Of a stretch of DNA of 64,000 bases, positions 20,738 through 32,026 are shown piece after piece. The notes beneath the pieces are model-generated. The model saw nothing but the letters and a program-made list of their open reading frames with translations. It was not told the origin of the DNA and did no database searches. The stretch comes from Entonaema liquescens. Its lineage: Eukaryota; Ascomycota; Sordariomycetes; Xylariales; Xylariaceae. A program made the position numbers and the translations under genes. Numbering within the stretch: the stretch's first letter is position 1; every line of letters starts with the position of its first letter. The DNA lies in assembly GCA_902805475.1 (NCBI GenBank), contig CADCSX010000012.1:992001-1056000 (forward strand). Reading direction: 5' to 3'.

Positions 20738-22351
20738 TCACGTTTTCGTTTTCCGCTTACCCTTGGGGTCTCGCCGCCTTTCCCAAATCTGCAGATATGA
20801 CTCTCCGAGATACAACAGTTCCTTCTGTGTCTTCTCCACGAAAAGATCCTGACATACTACCCATTCGTCTCTTCCCTTATCCTTGAGCTGAACCTTCCAT
20901 GTCTTCCGTTCTTCCCCGGAGTCGGCCACGTCCTCTTTCGCCCTGACGGCTTCGTGTGTGACGTTCGCCACTAGATCGTACCAAATCGGCTCCCCTAGCG
21001 GATGATCTGCCGGGCTCGGTTCTACGTATGGTGATACATCAAGACCGACACGTGCATCGAATGTGACAATGGTCGGGTTGCGTTCCGATACGAATTTGTT
21101 CGTAGAGAAGCGTTTAATGTGAAAGCTAAGGTATGGCGGTAACGGGTGCATAAGTCTATACCGTTTCCTCTGAGCTAAGTGTTCTTGCGCCCTCCTGCCG
21201 TCATATTTGGTCAAGATAGACGTTAAGGGAACTTGGGGAATGATGTTGCGCTCAAGTTCATCTTGGAATAGAGGCGCAGGGGGTAGATCGAGCGTCAACA
21301 GCAAGAAGCGATTGACGTCCGTCTTAACTTCTGCCGCCTCCTCAAACCGTAAGCGATCACCGACATCTGCCTTGGCTGTGATGGCTTGCGATTCGACTTT
21401 GAGCTTCCCCTGGAATATTCGTTGTATAATACTGCTTCCCGGCTTCGTCTTGCTTCCGCCCAATCCTAAATGCAAATTGTTAAGAAACCATGATAGGAAC
21501 TCGACAGGATCCGACTGGTTTGTCAATGTGAACTTTTTGTTTGACCTTAACGAAATCTCCTGCAGCAGTTCGTGAGGTGATACGTGATTCTTGAAAGCTC
21601 TAGGATTCCATATCTTTCGAAATAAAATCCCACAGCGCTTCACGAGCTCTGTGCGCGACGACAGATCTTCTAGCAAGAAGTAGTTTCGCAGGGGTGAGAC
21701 GTGAGATAGCGCCTGAATTACGACATTAAGATAGTCGTTCTCCTTGATGTTATTCATTCCCACAAAACCAGGCGTGTACTCTTTCCCATCCAATGTCCAC
21801 GCGGTCCGAGCCTTGCGATCTAGTTCCATCACTTCCTCCCTCGTATATCTCGGATCGGATACGTATTTGATATCATCCAATGATTTGCTCTTCACTTCGT
21901 AGCCTTCCGGTAATACGTACACTTTCTGTGTCTCCATGTTGATAAATACGTGATGTCCGACATCGAGAGAGTGGAAATACGCATGCGACTTGGGACCTCG
22001 GCCCTGGAAGTATTTCCCGCAAACCAGACATGCATAGACGTTTATATTTGATAAGCTAATAGAACATAACTTCTCGAAGTCAAAGTCAAGCACGTTGCGA
22101 TCGATCGTATCCAAATAAAGGTCGTCGTACCCTGCCGTAGGGGCAGACTGTCGTATCGGGGCCTTTGAAGGTTCATCTTCGAAATCATCGTCGTCGCCTC
22201 CGGCAGATGTGGGAGCATCGTCGAGTCTCTCGTCTAAAGGTGAAGCGCCGTTGCCATTCAGTTCTGGGCCATCATCAAATCGCGACCTTTTAGATGCAGG
22301 CGAGCCAACATCAAGCTCCTCCAAAGCTTCAGATGCCTGTCTTTTAGGCAT
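20738..22351 (-). CDS. sad1: U4/U6.U5 tri-snRNP protein Sad1 (USP39-like, inactive ubiquitin protease fold)
   Basis: Spliceosome factor that stabilises the U4/U6.U5 tri-snRNP in the nucleus. Single exon, 537 residues. An acidic, Ser-rich start (MPKRQASEAL, with a DDDDFEDE patch) is followed by a zinc-finger UBP domain at about 90-175 (CSISLSNINVYACLVCGKYF, then SHAYFHSLDVGHHVF). The USP domain starts at GFVGMNNIKENDYLNVVIQA. Active USPs have a catalytic Cys box here; this protein has Asp in the Cys position (ENDYLN), as USP39/Sad1 proteins do, so it is expected to be a non-catalytic binder. The later HIKRF box and GEPIWYDLVANVTH are present. It ends in a basic KGKRKTKT tail. It lies head-to-tail behind the splicing factor gene ess2. 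Confidence 0.93.
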   Translation of the reverse strand: MPKRQASEALEELDVGSPASKRSRFDDGPELNGNGASPLDERLDDAPTSAGGDDDDFEDEPSKAPIRQSAPTAGYDDLYLDTIDRNVLDFDFEKLCSISLSNINVYACLVCGKYFQGRGPKSHAYFHSLDVGHHVFINMETQKVYVLPEGYEVKSKSLDDIKYVSDPRYTREEVMELDRKARTAWTLDGKEYTPGFVGMNNIKENDYLNVVIQALSHVSPLRNYFLLEDLSSRTELVKRCGILFRKIWNPRAFKNHVSPHELLQEISLRSNKKFTLTNQSDPVEFLSWFLNNLHLGLGGSKTKPGSSIIQRIFQGKLKVESQAITAKADVGDRLRFEEAAEVKTDVNRFLLLTLDLPPAPLFQDELERNIIPQVPLTSILTKYDGRRAQEHLAQRKRYRLMHPLPPYLSFHIKRFSTNKFVSERNPTIVTFDARVGLDVSPYVEPSPADHPLGEPIWYDLVANVTHEAVRAKEDVADSGEERKTWKVQLKDKGRDEWVVCQDLFVEKTQKELLYLGESYLQIWERRRDPKGKRKTKT

Positions 22352-22857
22352 ATCGTAAAATTTCGAATGTCAAATTGGAGTGCTACGGTGTCTTCAGGAA
22401 AGGTTGCTCGAGGAAAGATCAAAGGTTTGGTGGAATGTAAGGCTGAAAGATTAGGGAATATCCAAGTCGCGACTTTTGAAGCTACCAAAGCTTCTTTCAA
22501 TTTAATTGATAGGAACATTTAAACGTGGATCGGTACGTACCTTCTGCACCTATATTAGCGCCCCTCCAGATATGTAAACCACCTACATCGCTGAAAGCCA
22601 ATCATATATACCTAGATACCTGGCATATATCACCTAGGAGATTCAAGAGGAACCATTTACATAAAATATCCAAGCTATGAGTTTAATATTCAGCTAATTA
22701 TATTTAAGATAAATGCATATAGCATTACTTCATATTAGTTTGAAGAAATTCAGATCGAACTAAATCCCTGCTATTGATGCTGTCCATGTACAATGCGTAT
22801 TATTCTTTATTTGGGGTATCATAATTCTATCATAATTCATATCAACTTGTTTGTATG
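22352..22857. promoter_or_regulatory. sad1 promoter region / ess2 3' flank
   Basis: 505 bases between the ess2 stop and the sad1 start. A CCAAT box lies at 22598-22602 (plus strand), about 250 bases upstream of sad1. TACCTAGATACC and CACCTAGGAG words lie at 22609-22642. No gene. Confidence 0.5.
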
Positions 22858-24189
22858 TTATTTCAGCACTTGTTTCAATTTAGAACTCTTCCCTCTCATC
22901 GGAGTGCTTTGGCCAAATGGTGTTCGAGGTGTAGCACCACCGCTTCCTCCGATCTGGCTCCATAATCGTTGCGCTGCCGGCGTCAACCCACCTGTGACAC
23001 GGGGGCTGCTAGGAAATTTCGGTACTGGGGTATTCTCAACCTTGCCGGTCAAGCCGATTTTCGAAGATGCCCTCTTAGACTGTGAGATCCGGTCAACCAT
23101 GCGATGGTGAAGAGCCTCCCGTTTACTCTGTTCCTTGATGATGAAGGGATTTGGTGTTGAATCGCCAGGCCCAAGATCGATCTTTGGCGCCGGCGGTGGT
23201 GCGTATTCCGGCTCCTCGTCATCCACAAATGCATACCCATTTACTCTCGGTGTTTCGCTTCCCACGGTAGTCGAATCCAGTTCGCTCATTCCTCGTTTTC
23301 CCGCGATAGCATCGCGAACCGCGGAGAGTGATGGAGACGATGGCACAGATCCATCATCGTCAATCTTCGGGCCTGGAAACCTAGTATTCTCATAGTTGAC
23401 ACCCTTCGGGGCGGCTCGGGATTCGGTCTCTGCCCTTTGTACCCTTGTCTCCATAGAATCCTCTACGCTCTCCGGAATAAACATCAATGAGTTATTTGGC
23501 AACGACTTCCACGTATCCGGTTGCGCGGGTCTCTCCTCCCGATCCTTAATGGCGAGACGGTCCCTTTTGAACCCGTCGTCCGTCAAACCACGCGACTCGA
23601 TCAATTTTGCTTCGATCTCCTTTTGTTTTATCTGCATCTTAGAAGGCAATTTGTTCCCCGTCCATAACCATGCATACTTCTCGGCCTTCTTCGAGTTTTG
23701 CTTATCTAGGAGTTTATAGAAGCTCTCATTATCCTCGCTCGTATATTTGGCTTGAAAGGCTCCTAGACTCATGTTCGTATCGATATCCTCCTTCTCCTTC
23801 CAACCCGGCGCAGTAGACTCGGAAGCCACTGATACTGGTGTATCGCCTACATATCCTCTGGGGGTTTGCGCACCCGGCGCCAAGGACGTTCCTCTCCTTG
23901 CGTTGCGACGTCCTGGGGTCATGACTTGCTGGAGTCGTCGACTTGCACTCGAAATCCATGCTGCATCCTTAGACTCTATTGCATCCAGGTACTCCTGTTG
24001 CGTTTCGCTCTCTAAGAGCCCGGGGAAGAAATCTCGAGCGATAATTTGGGATAGCGCATCCGTGTAGCTATCTTCGTCGATGACTTTCTTTGGTCTCTTG
24101 ATCCGCTTCGGGGCTGGTGGAGGAGGCATCAACTCCAAGTCATTCCTCTTTCGAACAAGCGCTGAGGAAGAGGTCGCATTATTATCCAT
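22858..24189 (-). CDS. ess2: Splicing factor ESS-2 / DGCR14 family (Bis1-like)
   Basis: Nuclear protein of the spliceosome C-complex family first known from nematode ESS-2 and human DGCR14. Single exon; I start it at MDNNATSSSALVRKRN (24189), giving 443 residues, because the upstream in-frame Met at 24285 adds 32 residues unlike the family. Family blocks: DEDSYTDALSQIIARDFFPG at about 40-60, QQEYLDAIESKD, SLGAFQAKYTSEDNESFYKL, KAEKYAWLW near 200, NNSLMFIPE, and the C-terminal LTPAAQRLWSQIG followed by TPRTPFG. Between them are disordered Ser/Pro-rich linkers. It is directly upstream of sad1 on the same strand, so two spliceosome genes are adjacent, but the 505-base gap and fungal gene habit argue for separate promoters. 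Confidence 0.92.
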   Translation of the reverse strand: MDNNATSSSALVRKRNDLELMPPPPAPKRIKRPKKVIDEDSYTDALSQIIARDFFPGLLESETQQEYLDAIESKDAAWISSASRRLQQVMTPGRRNARRGTSLAPGAQTPRGYVGDTPVSVASESTAPGWKEKEDIDTNMSLGAFQAKYTSEDNESFYKLLDKQNSKKAEKYAWLWTGNKLPSKMQIKQKEIEAKLIESRGLTDDGFKRDRLAIKDREERPAQPDTWKSLPNNSLMFIPESVEDSMETRVQRAETESRAAPKGVNYENTRFPGPKIDDDGSVPSSPSLSAVRDAIAGKRGMSELDSTTVGSETPRVNGYAFVDDEEPEYAPPPAPKIDLGPGDSTPNPFIIKEQSKREALHHRMVDRISQSKRASSKIGLTGKVENTPVPKFPSSPRVTGGLTPAAQRLWSQIGGSGGATPRTPFGQSTPMRGKSSKLKQVLK

Positions 24190-26704
24190 GGTGAAGAGCT
24201 CTTCGTCGTTCTTTCGGATACAACGTTTGGCGATGAGAATGTTGAGATAAGTAACGGATCTGACAAAAGGAACTAAACGAGGCAACGTTAACGAATCCTT
24301 TGGTATTCGCGATCAGCTGAGCTTATCGATATGCGCGTAGCCCCACAGGGTCCCTTACGGCAGCGGCCGCCTTACCACACGCGCATACGCTACCTACATA
24401 CCTTACGTCACACTATAAATGTTTAGGTAAAGTTAAGATTCGACTACATAAAACACAGTATTCAAATACGCTCTTTAATATCGATACATCTATGTGCTTT
24501 ACGAACGCATGACCAATGCTGACTCAAGCGTATCTTTTACTGAACCTTGTCAGAAATATATATTCATAATCGTAAAGCAAAACAATCACACGAGATAGAT
24601 TGAAATCATCTAACGCGTCACTTGCATTTCATCGCCCATAGACGCCATAGAGAAAGAAAAAATTATGATTCAAAACTTTAGCTTGGGAACAAATATTAAC
24701 GGGTACGCTATTACACAAATCTTCGATATTTAAAGATATGACAAATTACGTAGTTAGATAGATAGTAAAGTAACGAATTATATTATTACAGATGATATAG
24801 TTAATATTGCCAATACATTGGGTTTGCTGTACTTGTTCTATGATATATTTGTATATATTGGATAAATTAGAAAGTCATAGGAAATTAGTGCTTATAGGCA
24901 TATTATGGCGGCATTGTTCGTAATTGTTGTAGTTACCTTGATCTAAGTAAACTTACTAGCGATAAAGTCATTTCATAGCTTTACTCCCGTAGGGGCATCG
25001 GGTGACACATTTGAGGCAAATAACACCTTCAATATGTATAACACAAGCCTTCACGGTCTGATTTAGAGTTCCTTGCGGAACAGCGAAGTCAAACTCGCGC
25101 TTATTTGCCTCTACCTCATAATAGCTTCCACTATAGCCCAAACCAACCCAGTACTACAAGTCTCACAACGACTCCTGACGATAACCCGGAAGGATATGGT
25201 TAGGATATCAAGAATTTTCACTGCATCTACAGGAGTAATAAGAGAAAGATATAGTGTAAGCTTCGGTAGGGGGCATCGTGCTGGCGGCCAACACAGGGGA
25301 CGACTAACGCTATATGTCTTAACTCCCCAATTAATTTACTAGTTTTATGCTCTATATCTACCTATATGTTAACGATGTTCCTGAATCCGACACTTTATCA
25401 CCCTGATATGTAGTTCATTAACACCTACAATACACTAATGTAGGTAAAAAGGGATATATCAGGTTACACACTTAAGTACCAAGGATCAGGAGTTCATATA
25501 ATACTTTACGTCACACGCATAGCTGTTTAAAACATGTCTCAAAGAAAACAAACCAGCAGTAGAGGGTTTAGTTACTTAAACACAAATTGATATCAACCAA
25601 CATTCCTAATAGTAAATTTCAGGGTTCAGGTCAGCCTAGCCCCGTCATCGACATTATTTTACTTAAGTGTTGAACCAACAACCGGTACGATTTGCGAAAC
25701 ATGTTCCCTTGCTATGAAGGTTAGGAATAGATTGCAGTTCCCTTTCTGGTGCTGAATAAATGAACATAGAATGCCATTGAACTACTAGGTTCCATATACC
25801 GCTGATATTAACAATATATGATGTCGAGGCCTCCTTTTTTCGTCTAAGTGGTCTTCATGGCAAACTTAATACACGTCTAATTGCTTGTCCTCTTGTCTCG
25901 GGAAGATGGTGCTTCCAACTGACACTACAACTTTGATGAACCAACAAACCTCGAACACTGGTAGCATCACCCTATTCTTCTAACTGAGTACCTAGCCTTC
26001 TATAATTTTAAATACGGTCCATTCATAAAATGAATACAATGTATGACAAAGTGTGGCCGTCGCAGTTTTGGTATGAATAGAAATTTTGCAATAATTAGGC
26101 CCCAGGAGGGACACTATTCGATAGGACCCTACAGATGCGAGAGATACGACGTCACTAGGTCGTGGTAGAAAGTTAATGTCCTACTGTAAGGTACACTAGT
26201 TTCAATTACTATGTTACGCGACGCAAAATTATAAGTCACGAGCAAAAGTCAACCAGTTTTATTGAATAACTACTGAAGATGGTTTCTAAAGTGTGATGAT
26301 GTAGTCAAAGTATTTTATAGTTCAGTCACTCGCAAGTACAAGTCAGGAATATATGTATGGATCAGCGCCTATATTGTTTGTACGGCAAAAACGTGGTACC
26401 TATTTACAGAGAAGTGGTTAATGTTACATCGAAAAAGTCTAAAATGCTAGAAGAAGGTTGTCGAGAAGAAGAATGTGAATGCCCCATGATCGAAGATGAA
26501 GTGAAAAAGTATGCAATCCCCGGCCCCATTGTCATGATATTCCCCAAATTGAAATACCATCCCGAGATAGAAAAAAGTTTTGTGTCCTATCCAGTCATAA
26601 CAACCCGTCGTTAGATCCCCTATCGAGATACAGAGAAGAGAATCCGGACCGTCATCATAACACCGTGAGACCGCTCAAGAAAGTATGCGATGCTGAGAGA
26701 AAAT
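24190..26704. other. AT-rich gene-poor spacer
   Basis: About 2.5 kb upstream of ess2 and downstream of the AA11 gene. Frames at 25073-25342 and 26357-26614 (85 codons, plus) are open but not recognised and lack supporting context. Some TACCTA/TAGGTA words occur near 24395, 25355 and 25425. No RNA gene or element recognised. Confidence 0.5.
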
Positions 26705-27778
26705 TTACGCGCGGAAAGAGCGTCCGGAGCGCTTGCGGCCAGCGGCAGCAATGTTGAGGGTAGCACCCTGGCCACCAGAGCACATGGTACCAGCAGCCAT
26801 GGGCATGCTGACAGACCAGGTGCCGGCAGCGCACTGCTGGTAGCTGGAGCCAAGGCAGTTGAAGGTACCTTCGGGGCTGCAAGCACCAGAGAGAGCAGAG
26901 CCGGAGCCACCAGCAGGAGGAGCAGGGGCAGCGGGAGGAGCGGGAGCAGGGTCAGCGGCCGGAGGGGCAGGAGCTGCGGTAGGGGCGGGAGTGCTGGGGT
27001 TGGTAACGAAAGCACCACCGTCAACGGGAGCAGGGTCAGCAGGAGCGGGGGCAGGGTCGGCAGGGGCAGGCGCGGGAGCGCTGTCACCAGCAACACAGCC
27101 ACCGGTGCCGCAAGTGGCGACGTTGCCGTTGGTGTTGTCCTCAACGGAGGAACCGGGGTTCTCGAACTTGTAGTCGGAGCCCTCAAGGGTTGTGGGCTTG
27201 CCCATGATGTTCAGGACAAGCATGTCGGGGAGCTTGTCGTAGTTGGCCTTGTCACCACCCTCACCAGTGAGCTCGAGAGCACCGCAGTTCATGTAGAATT
27301 CACGGTTACCGATCTTGTTGAGCCAAGACCAGGCGATGGTGGCCTTTCCAGAGGGGATGTCGGAGGGGATAGTGTAGTCGTAGGTGTAGGGGTCAGCGAA
27401 GTCAGCGCTGTCAGCGGGGAGGTTACCGGGAGTGTCACGGGCAGGGCAGCCACCCTCGATGGAGTGGATGACCTTCCAGACACTGTCCTTGGTTGGGTTC
27501 TCATCGTAGGTGATGGAGACCTGGCAAGAGCCACCACCGTGGACGGCTGAGCCCTTGAAGGAGAGCTTCTGTTGGGAGCCGAGGGCGTAGCTGTTCACTT
27601 CACCACCGGTAGCAGTGTAGCCACCACCGATCTTGCAAGGGAAGTTGCTTCCATCGGGCTCAAGAGGGCCGTTGCTGAGAGCGGTAGGGTTGAAGGGGGC
27701 AGGGCTAACCATGACCATGTGGGCATTGGCGCCGGCAAAGAGACCGGCAATGGCGGCAATCTTCTTAGAGTAAGACAT
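26705..27778 (-). CDS. AA11 lytic polysaccharide monooxygenase with C-terminal X278-like module
   Basis: Secreted copper enzyme of the AA11 family, which oxidatively cleaves chitin. Single exon, 357 residues. The signal peptide MSYSKKIAAIAGLFAGANA is followed directly by His20, the N-terminal copper ligand (HMVMVSPAPF). The second ligand is His80 in SAVHGGGSCQ, and the axial Tyr is Tyr162 in NREFYMNC. HSIEGGCPARDTPGN is a typical AA11 block. After the catalytic domain comes an Ala/Pro repeat linker (about residues 225-290), then a Cys-containing module (CSPEGTFNCLGSSYQQCAAG) like the X278 modules often attached to AA11 enzymes and thought to bind chitin, and a basic tail (GRKRSGRSFRA). GC-rich with strong codon bias, suggesting high expression. 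It sits alone in about 8 kb of gene-poor DNA. Confidence 0.93.
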   Translation of the reverse strand: MSYSKKIAAIAGLFAGANAHMVMVSPAPFNPTALSNGPLEPDGSNFPCKIGGGYTATGGEVNSYALGSQQKLSFKGSAVHGGGSCQVSITYDENPTKDSVWKVIHSIEGGCPARDTPGNLPADSADFADPYTYDYTIPSDIPSGKATIAWSWLNKIGNREFYMNCGALELTGEGGDKANYDKLPDMLVLNIMGKPTTLEGSDYKFENPGSSVEDNTNGNVATCGTGGCVAGDSAPAPAPADPAPAPADPAPVDGGAFVTNPSTPAPTAAPAPPAADPAPAPPAAPAPPAGGSGSALSGACSPEGTFNCLGSSYQQCAAGTWSVSMPMAAGTMCSGGQGATLNIAAAGRKRSGRSFRA

Positions 27779-30700
27779 TTTGACTGTTTGATGAAACGGT
27801 GAAATCTGATTCCTGCAGATTTAATGAAGTAGAAAATCGATCTGAGTCGTTGACTGAAGAGTCTGAAAAGTTGCTTGAACTAATAGTTCCAAGTTAGCTT
27901 TTTGAGGCCCTCTATAAAAATATTGCCTTGATGCCTTTGATTGGGATTATACAAAGACGTTGTTGCGAAAAAAGATGCTTCTTGAATAGCTCTTTCGAGT
28001 CTAGTCGAGGAACTCCTAGTCGAACAATGCTTTTATGTAGTGCCAAAGAAAGAAGGGCAGGCGATATCAATTGGTTACTGACCTTGTTGGTTACTTTGTT
28101 CGACTGAGGGAACAAAGATAAATCAGTGACGATGTTGAGAGAGTGAGATCGATAAAAAGATTGTTTTTTTTCTTCGCGAGTAAACTCAAAGGAAGGTAAT
28201 GCTCCAGGCGATTGGAAACGAAGAGTGAAAATGAAGGAAAGACTGAAAAGGTATCAAATTGTTGCCGCTGGCGTGATGATGAGGGAGAAACAAAACGACC
28301 GACTTGGGGTGATTTCAAGAGACTCTTATACTCAAGAAGGATGGGCAAAAGAATGGAAGGCGGCAAGTGAGTATGCACGATGATGGCGAGGAAAAAAAAG
28401 AATGAATGCTGTAAGTTAGTGAGTTGGTGTAAGCTGCAGGAACAAAAAGGCAGGAGGAAAATTGATTGGATCTAGGAGGAACAGAGTAGAACATGGGCTA
28501 CATTGGCTACATTGGATACATGGGTGACATGGACGATATGGGCGACATGGGCTTCCCAGGTGGCATCGTTCACTTTCTCTCCCCTATCCACTTTCTCACG
28601 ACTACGCTTAATCCTGACTACCCATAGGATGAGATCCACTCGGGGCGCAGAGTTCAAAGTAGATCGACAAACCCCACATCACAGGGCAATGGAACGTAGC
28701 CAGTGAAAGCTCAGTCATATCCCGTCACTTGTCGTGGGTTTCGAAGTATGGTGTTGAAGAAAGGCCGCAGGGGTAAGGGGAAGGGTTATTACTGGATGTT
28801 ACCTATTATGTACATGAGTACCTAAGTACATAGTATATATTATACCTAGGTAGGTACATGATGACAGGGGGATGCAAACGGGGATGTGTCATTCGGAAGC
28901 AGCGATAGGCCCTAATTATGCCCTAGAGGGACCCTAGTAGTACCAACTAACTGTCAGCTACTGGCAGCTACTGGCAGTAGGGTCTTTTGGTTTGTTTCGT
29001 CTTGGCTTGAATTGTCACCAAACATCGCTCTGAATGGACAGAATATGGGACATGTCAAAAATTCGCGTTTATAATTTTTTTTTCTCTTCTCATCATCTTT
29101 GCTTTTGTGTTTGTGTTTATTTGTTCTGTTTAATCCAGGTATGAAGTCATTGTTGGTCACATATATTGTACATATGACAAAAAGCGTTTGACTTTACAAG
29201 TGCCCTAGGTATCTCGTTTGCTCTTCTCATTACATGTATGTACCCCAGTAATAGTAACCATGTAGCTGCAGTCTACACTGTAACAGCACCGCAATCGCGC
29301 TTACGTCGATGCACCTCTAAATGTTGTTGGTAACATTGTCCTGGAAGAATTAATTCCAAAAAAAGTGAAGTTTTAGTTTTTCTACGCCGTACATAGGCAG
29401 CAAAGTTAAGAATGAAAATAGAATGCGGGTGAGGAATTAGTGATGGCGCAGACCTTGGTTCCCCATAAGTTTCGGAATACATTTTGCTTCAATCTGGAAG
29501 GTTATTCTCAACGTCTGTCAGGCTGCATGGCATCTGGCCAATTAAAACGCTTAGTTCTCAAATCTACTTGCCCGATTTGGATAACTTGGCATCCAATTTT
29601 GGCAGTGCACCGCAACATAAGACCCTCACACTTGGGATCTGATCCTTTCCGTATAGAATTTTTCTAGTTGAATACGAGCAAGCCGGCCGACAGGTCTTAA
29701 AAACATCGGGGAGGCAAGAATAATTACTTCATTCACGTATCTTCGGGCGAAAAAGCCGTATGCGATCGTCAGGAGATATTTACGACTAGATTCAGGGGGG
29801 AAGAGGCGAAAGACTTGCCCGGTTGCGTATCAGCCGAGGAGCTCGTGATAGACCAGGGGAATAAGAGAATTTTTGAGTTTAGTCGTATGTCGAGAATGCT
29901 AAAATGGCTTCCAGCCTCTAGAATTCCAGCTGGGGTCGCGCCGAGAGATCCAAGCACTGGCCACTCATAGTTCAGATACAGGGATTAGGGTGATTCCCTG
30001 GAGGCCTATGGAGAGCTTACAAGCCTTTAATGGTTCCCTCCCCTGCACCTAAGCATTTTAGCGAGAGGTTAAACCCCCGCCTCCGCCAGGCTGATTGAAA
30101 AGGTGAAACCGCACTAGTTTCAACCGAAGCTCAACTTCTTCAAGGAGGGTTGCAATGCAAGAGAAACTCCTAATCGCCTATGATTTTCCGGACATGTTGC
30201 TCGTACCTGACCTACACGGCCGATCGCATCATGCCGCGTGCAACCCTTCGCTCAAGGCACACAGGAAAATTAAGGTTTACTCAAGCTAAACGACGATTAG
30301 CCAATGGTGTTATTTCCATGTACACCTAGGTAAGTCGACTAACGTGGTGACCCCCAAACTGGCCCAATCAATTTAATATCAGCCACTGCAGCTGAGTTCT
30401 ACGTTAAGATCTCTTACATCTAGATTTCACGTTAACTACGCCACATGCATCTGGTCCCAAAGGTCCGGGGATGAGGCGCCTCGGCTTCTGGCATAAGCCA
30501 ACTAATAGGTACTTACCTAGTATACTTTCTACGGCCATCGCCGGTACCCCGTTTTAACTGTCAGCTACAAGATGACTAGTCCGTCTTCTTATGGAGCGTC
30601 ATCTTAATCTATCTGGCCTAGTACTACCTAATGCTAACGGCTTACCACATGTGAGCTGCAGGCTGATGCCAACACAACATTTCTAGACGAGGCTATCCCG

Positions 30701-32026
30701 CCTTTTTGCCCGCCTTTTTGTTTTCATCGTACTGATGTTGTTTCTAAAGCGATCCTTTAGATGGTGGTTTCCATAAAGATCTATGTGGTACGTAGGAGAT
30801 GCAAGGCTGTGCTTCCATGGCTTGATAGATACCTGTATTCCAAAGGCACTTTACATAATAGTAGTAGCGGAGTGGATAACAATAGTTTAATTCTAGAATA
30901 GTATTTCATGCAATACACTATTGAAGGGGAGAAATTAAGCATCTTGAGCTGCCTATTTGGGACCCTGGTAGATAAAAATAGAGGCAAATATCCCTAGGGT
31001 GTAATCTTGACAATTATCTTGGCATCAAAATAATTGAGGCACAACATAATCTCATCGGATAACTGTGGAGATGGGACGCAAGGGCATTACCGTTGGAAGC
31101 TCGGCAAGTTCGATAGGAGGGATCTATGAAGAATGTGGTTATTAGCATGATGATGCGTGCTGCTAGTAATAAACACGACACAACCCAGAATTTGGAGAAT
31201 TGTGTTATGTGCCGCTGATTCCCGTCAGCTGTTGGGCTGAAGGAATCGGTCTGAACAAGTTGAAACTAGTTTCATGTTTATTAGTTAGTTATACATATTT
31301 AACTGGTAACTGAGATAATATACTGCGACTTAGTAGACAATCCACTTGAGACGATCAGATCTGGCAGTTGGAATAATCTTTGTGTCTCCTTGGTAGTTCC
31401 AAGTTTATTATTTGACGATTGGCCGCCTCAAGTACAGCTAAGCTTGCGGCTCCCTCAGCTTCGCTCAGCCGAATTCCGTTTCAAAAAGACCTTGAACACT
31501 ATCCGAAATGTACATTAGCGTGCTATGCACCATTCTATTTTTTGATTGATGCACTGATCTGGGTATGAGAGAGCCACAACCAAACCAACCTTCCTGATGG
31601 GTCTATGCTAAGCAAGTATGAGATGCATCTTTGCCAACCGCAAATAGTTTTCTATCCCGAAATATAACCATATCAATTGACCCACCCTAGTGCTGGCGTC
31701 CAAATGCGTAGATGCTAATGCTGCAAAGCTTACCAACGACAAGGTCTAGGTAAAAGCTGAGAGATTGTGAATCCCCACAGCTAAGTCATTTCAAGAAAAG
31801 AAAGGCCGAATTCGTAACGTTGCATACCTAGGTACCTATCTATTAACTAGACGAACAATACTCTAGCGAAAAAAAAAAAAGACATTATGAGAGCATTGCT
31901 GCATTGGCATTCTTATGCGATCTGACAGCAATCTCAACCCGACCGCTATTCTTCCTCCTTATTCCCTCCGGAATTAAGAGAGTAGACGAGTAATGAGCTT
32001 CTCAAGACTAGGGTCTCCGTCGACAT
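27779..32026. other. Large gene-poor region, AA11 promoter to AIG2-like gene
   Basis: More than 4 kb without a confident gene. The first several hundred bases are the promoter and 5' UTR of the AA11 gene. It contains a 9-base repeat tract (28497-28552), clusters of TACCTAGGTA words (28801-28860, 30325-30332, 31826-31843) and a run of A near 31868-31880. Short unrecognised frames such as 28954-29160 and 29440-29667 are not supported. Confidence 0.5.
28497..28552. repeat. Imperfect 9-base tandem repeat (GGCTACATT / GGTGACATG)
   Basis: About six units of nine bases, 720 bases upstream of the AA11 start. The plus strand reads as a Gly-Tyr-Ile / Gly-Asp-Met repeat for about 20 codons after an ATG and then stops after about 45 codons, so a coding role is possible but unsupported. 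Confidence 0.6.

Noticed and set aside
26357..26614. 85-codon frame, plus strand, next to the AA11 3' end
   Set aside because: AT-rich, no recognisable motif; a frame of this size can occur by chance here.
26690..27550. 286-codon plus-strand frame opposite the AA11 gene
   Set aside because: A shadow of the GC-rich, codon-biased AA11 gene; low-complexity Gly/Ser/Arg composition.
29440..29957. Short frames in the 28-32 kb spacer, considered as small secreted proteins
   Set aside because: No signal peptide, no cysteine pattern and no plausible splice partners.
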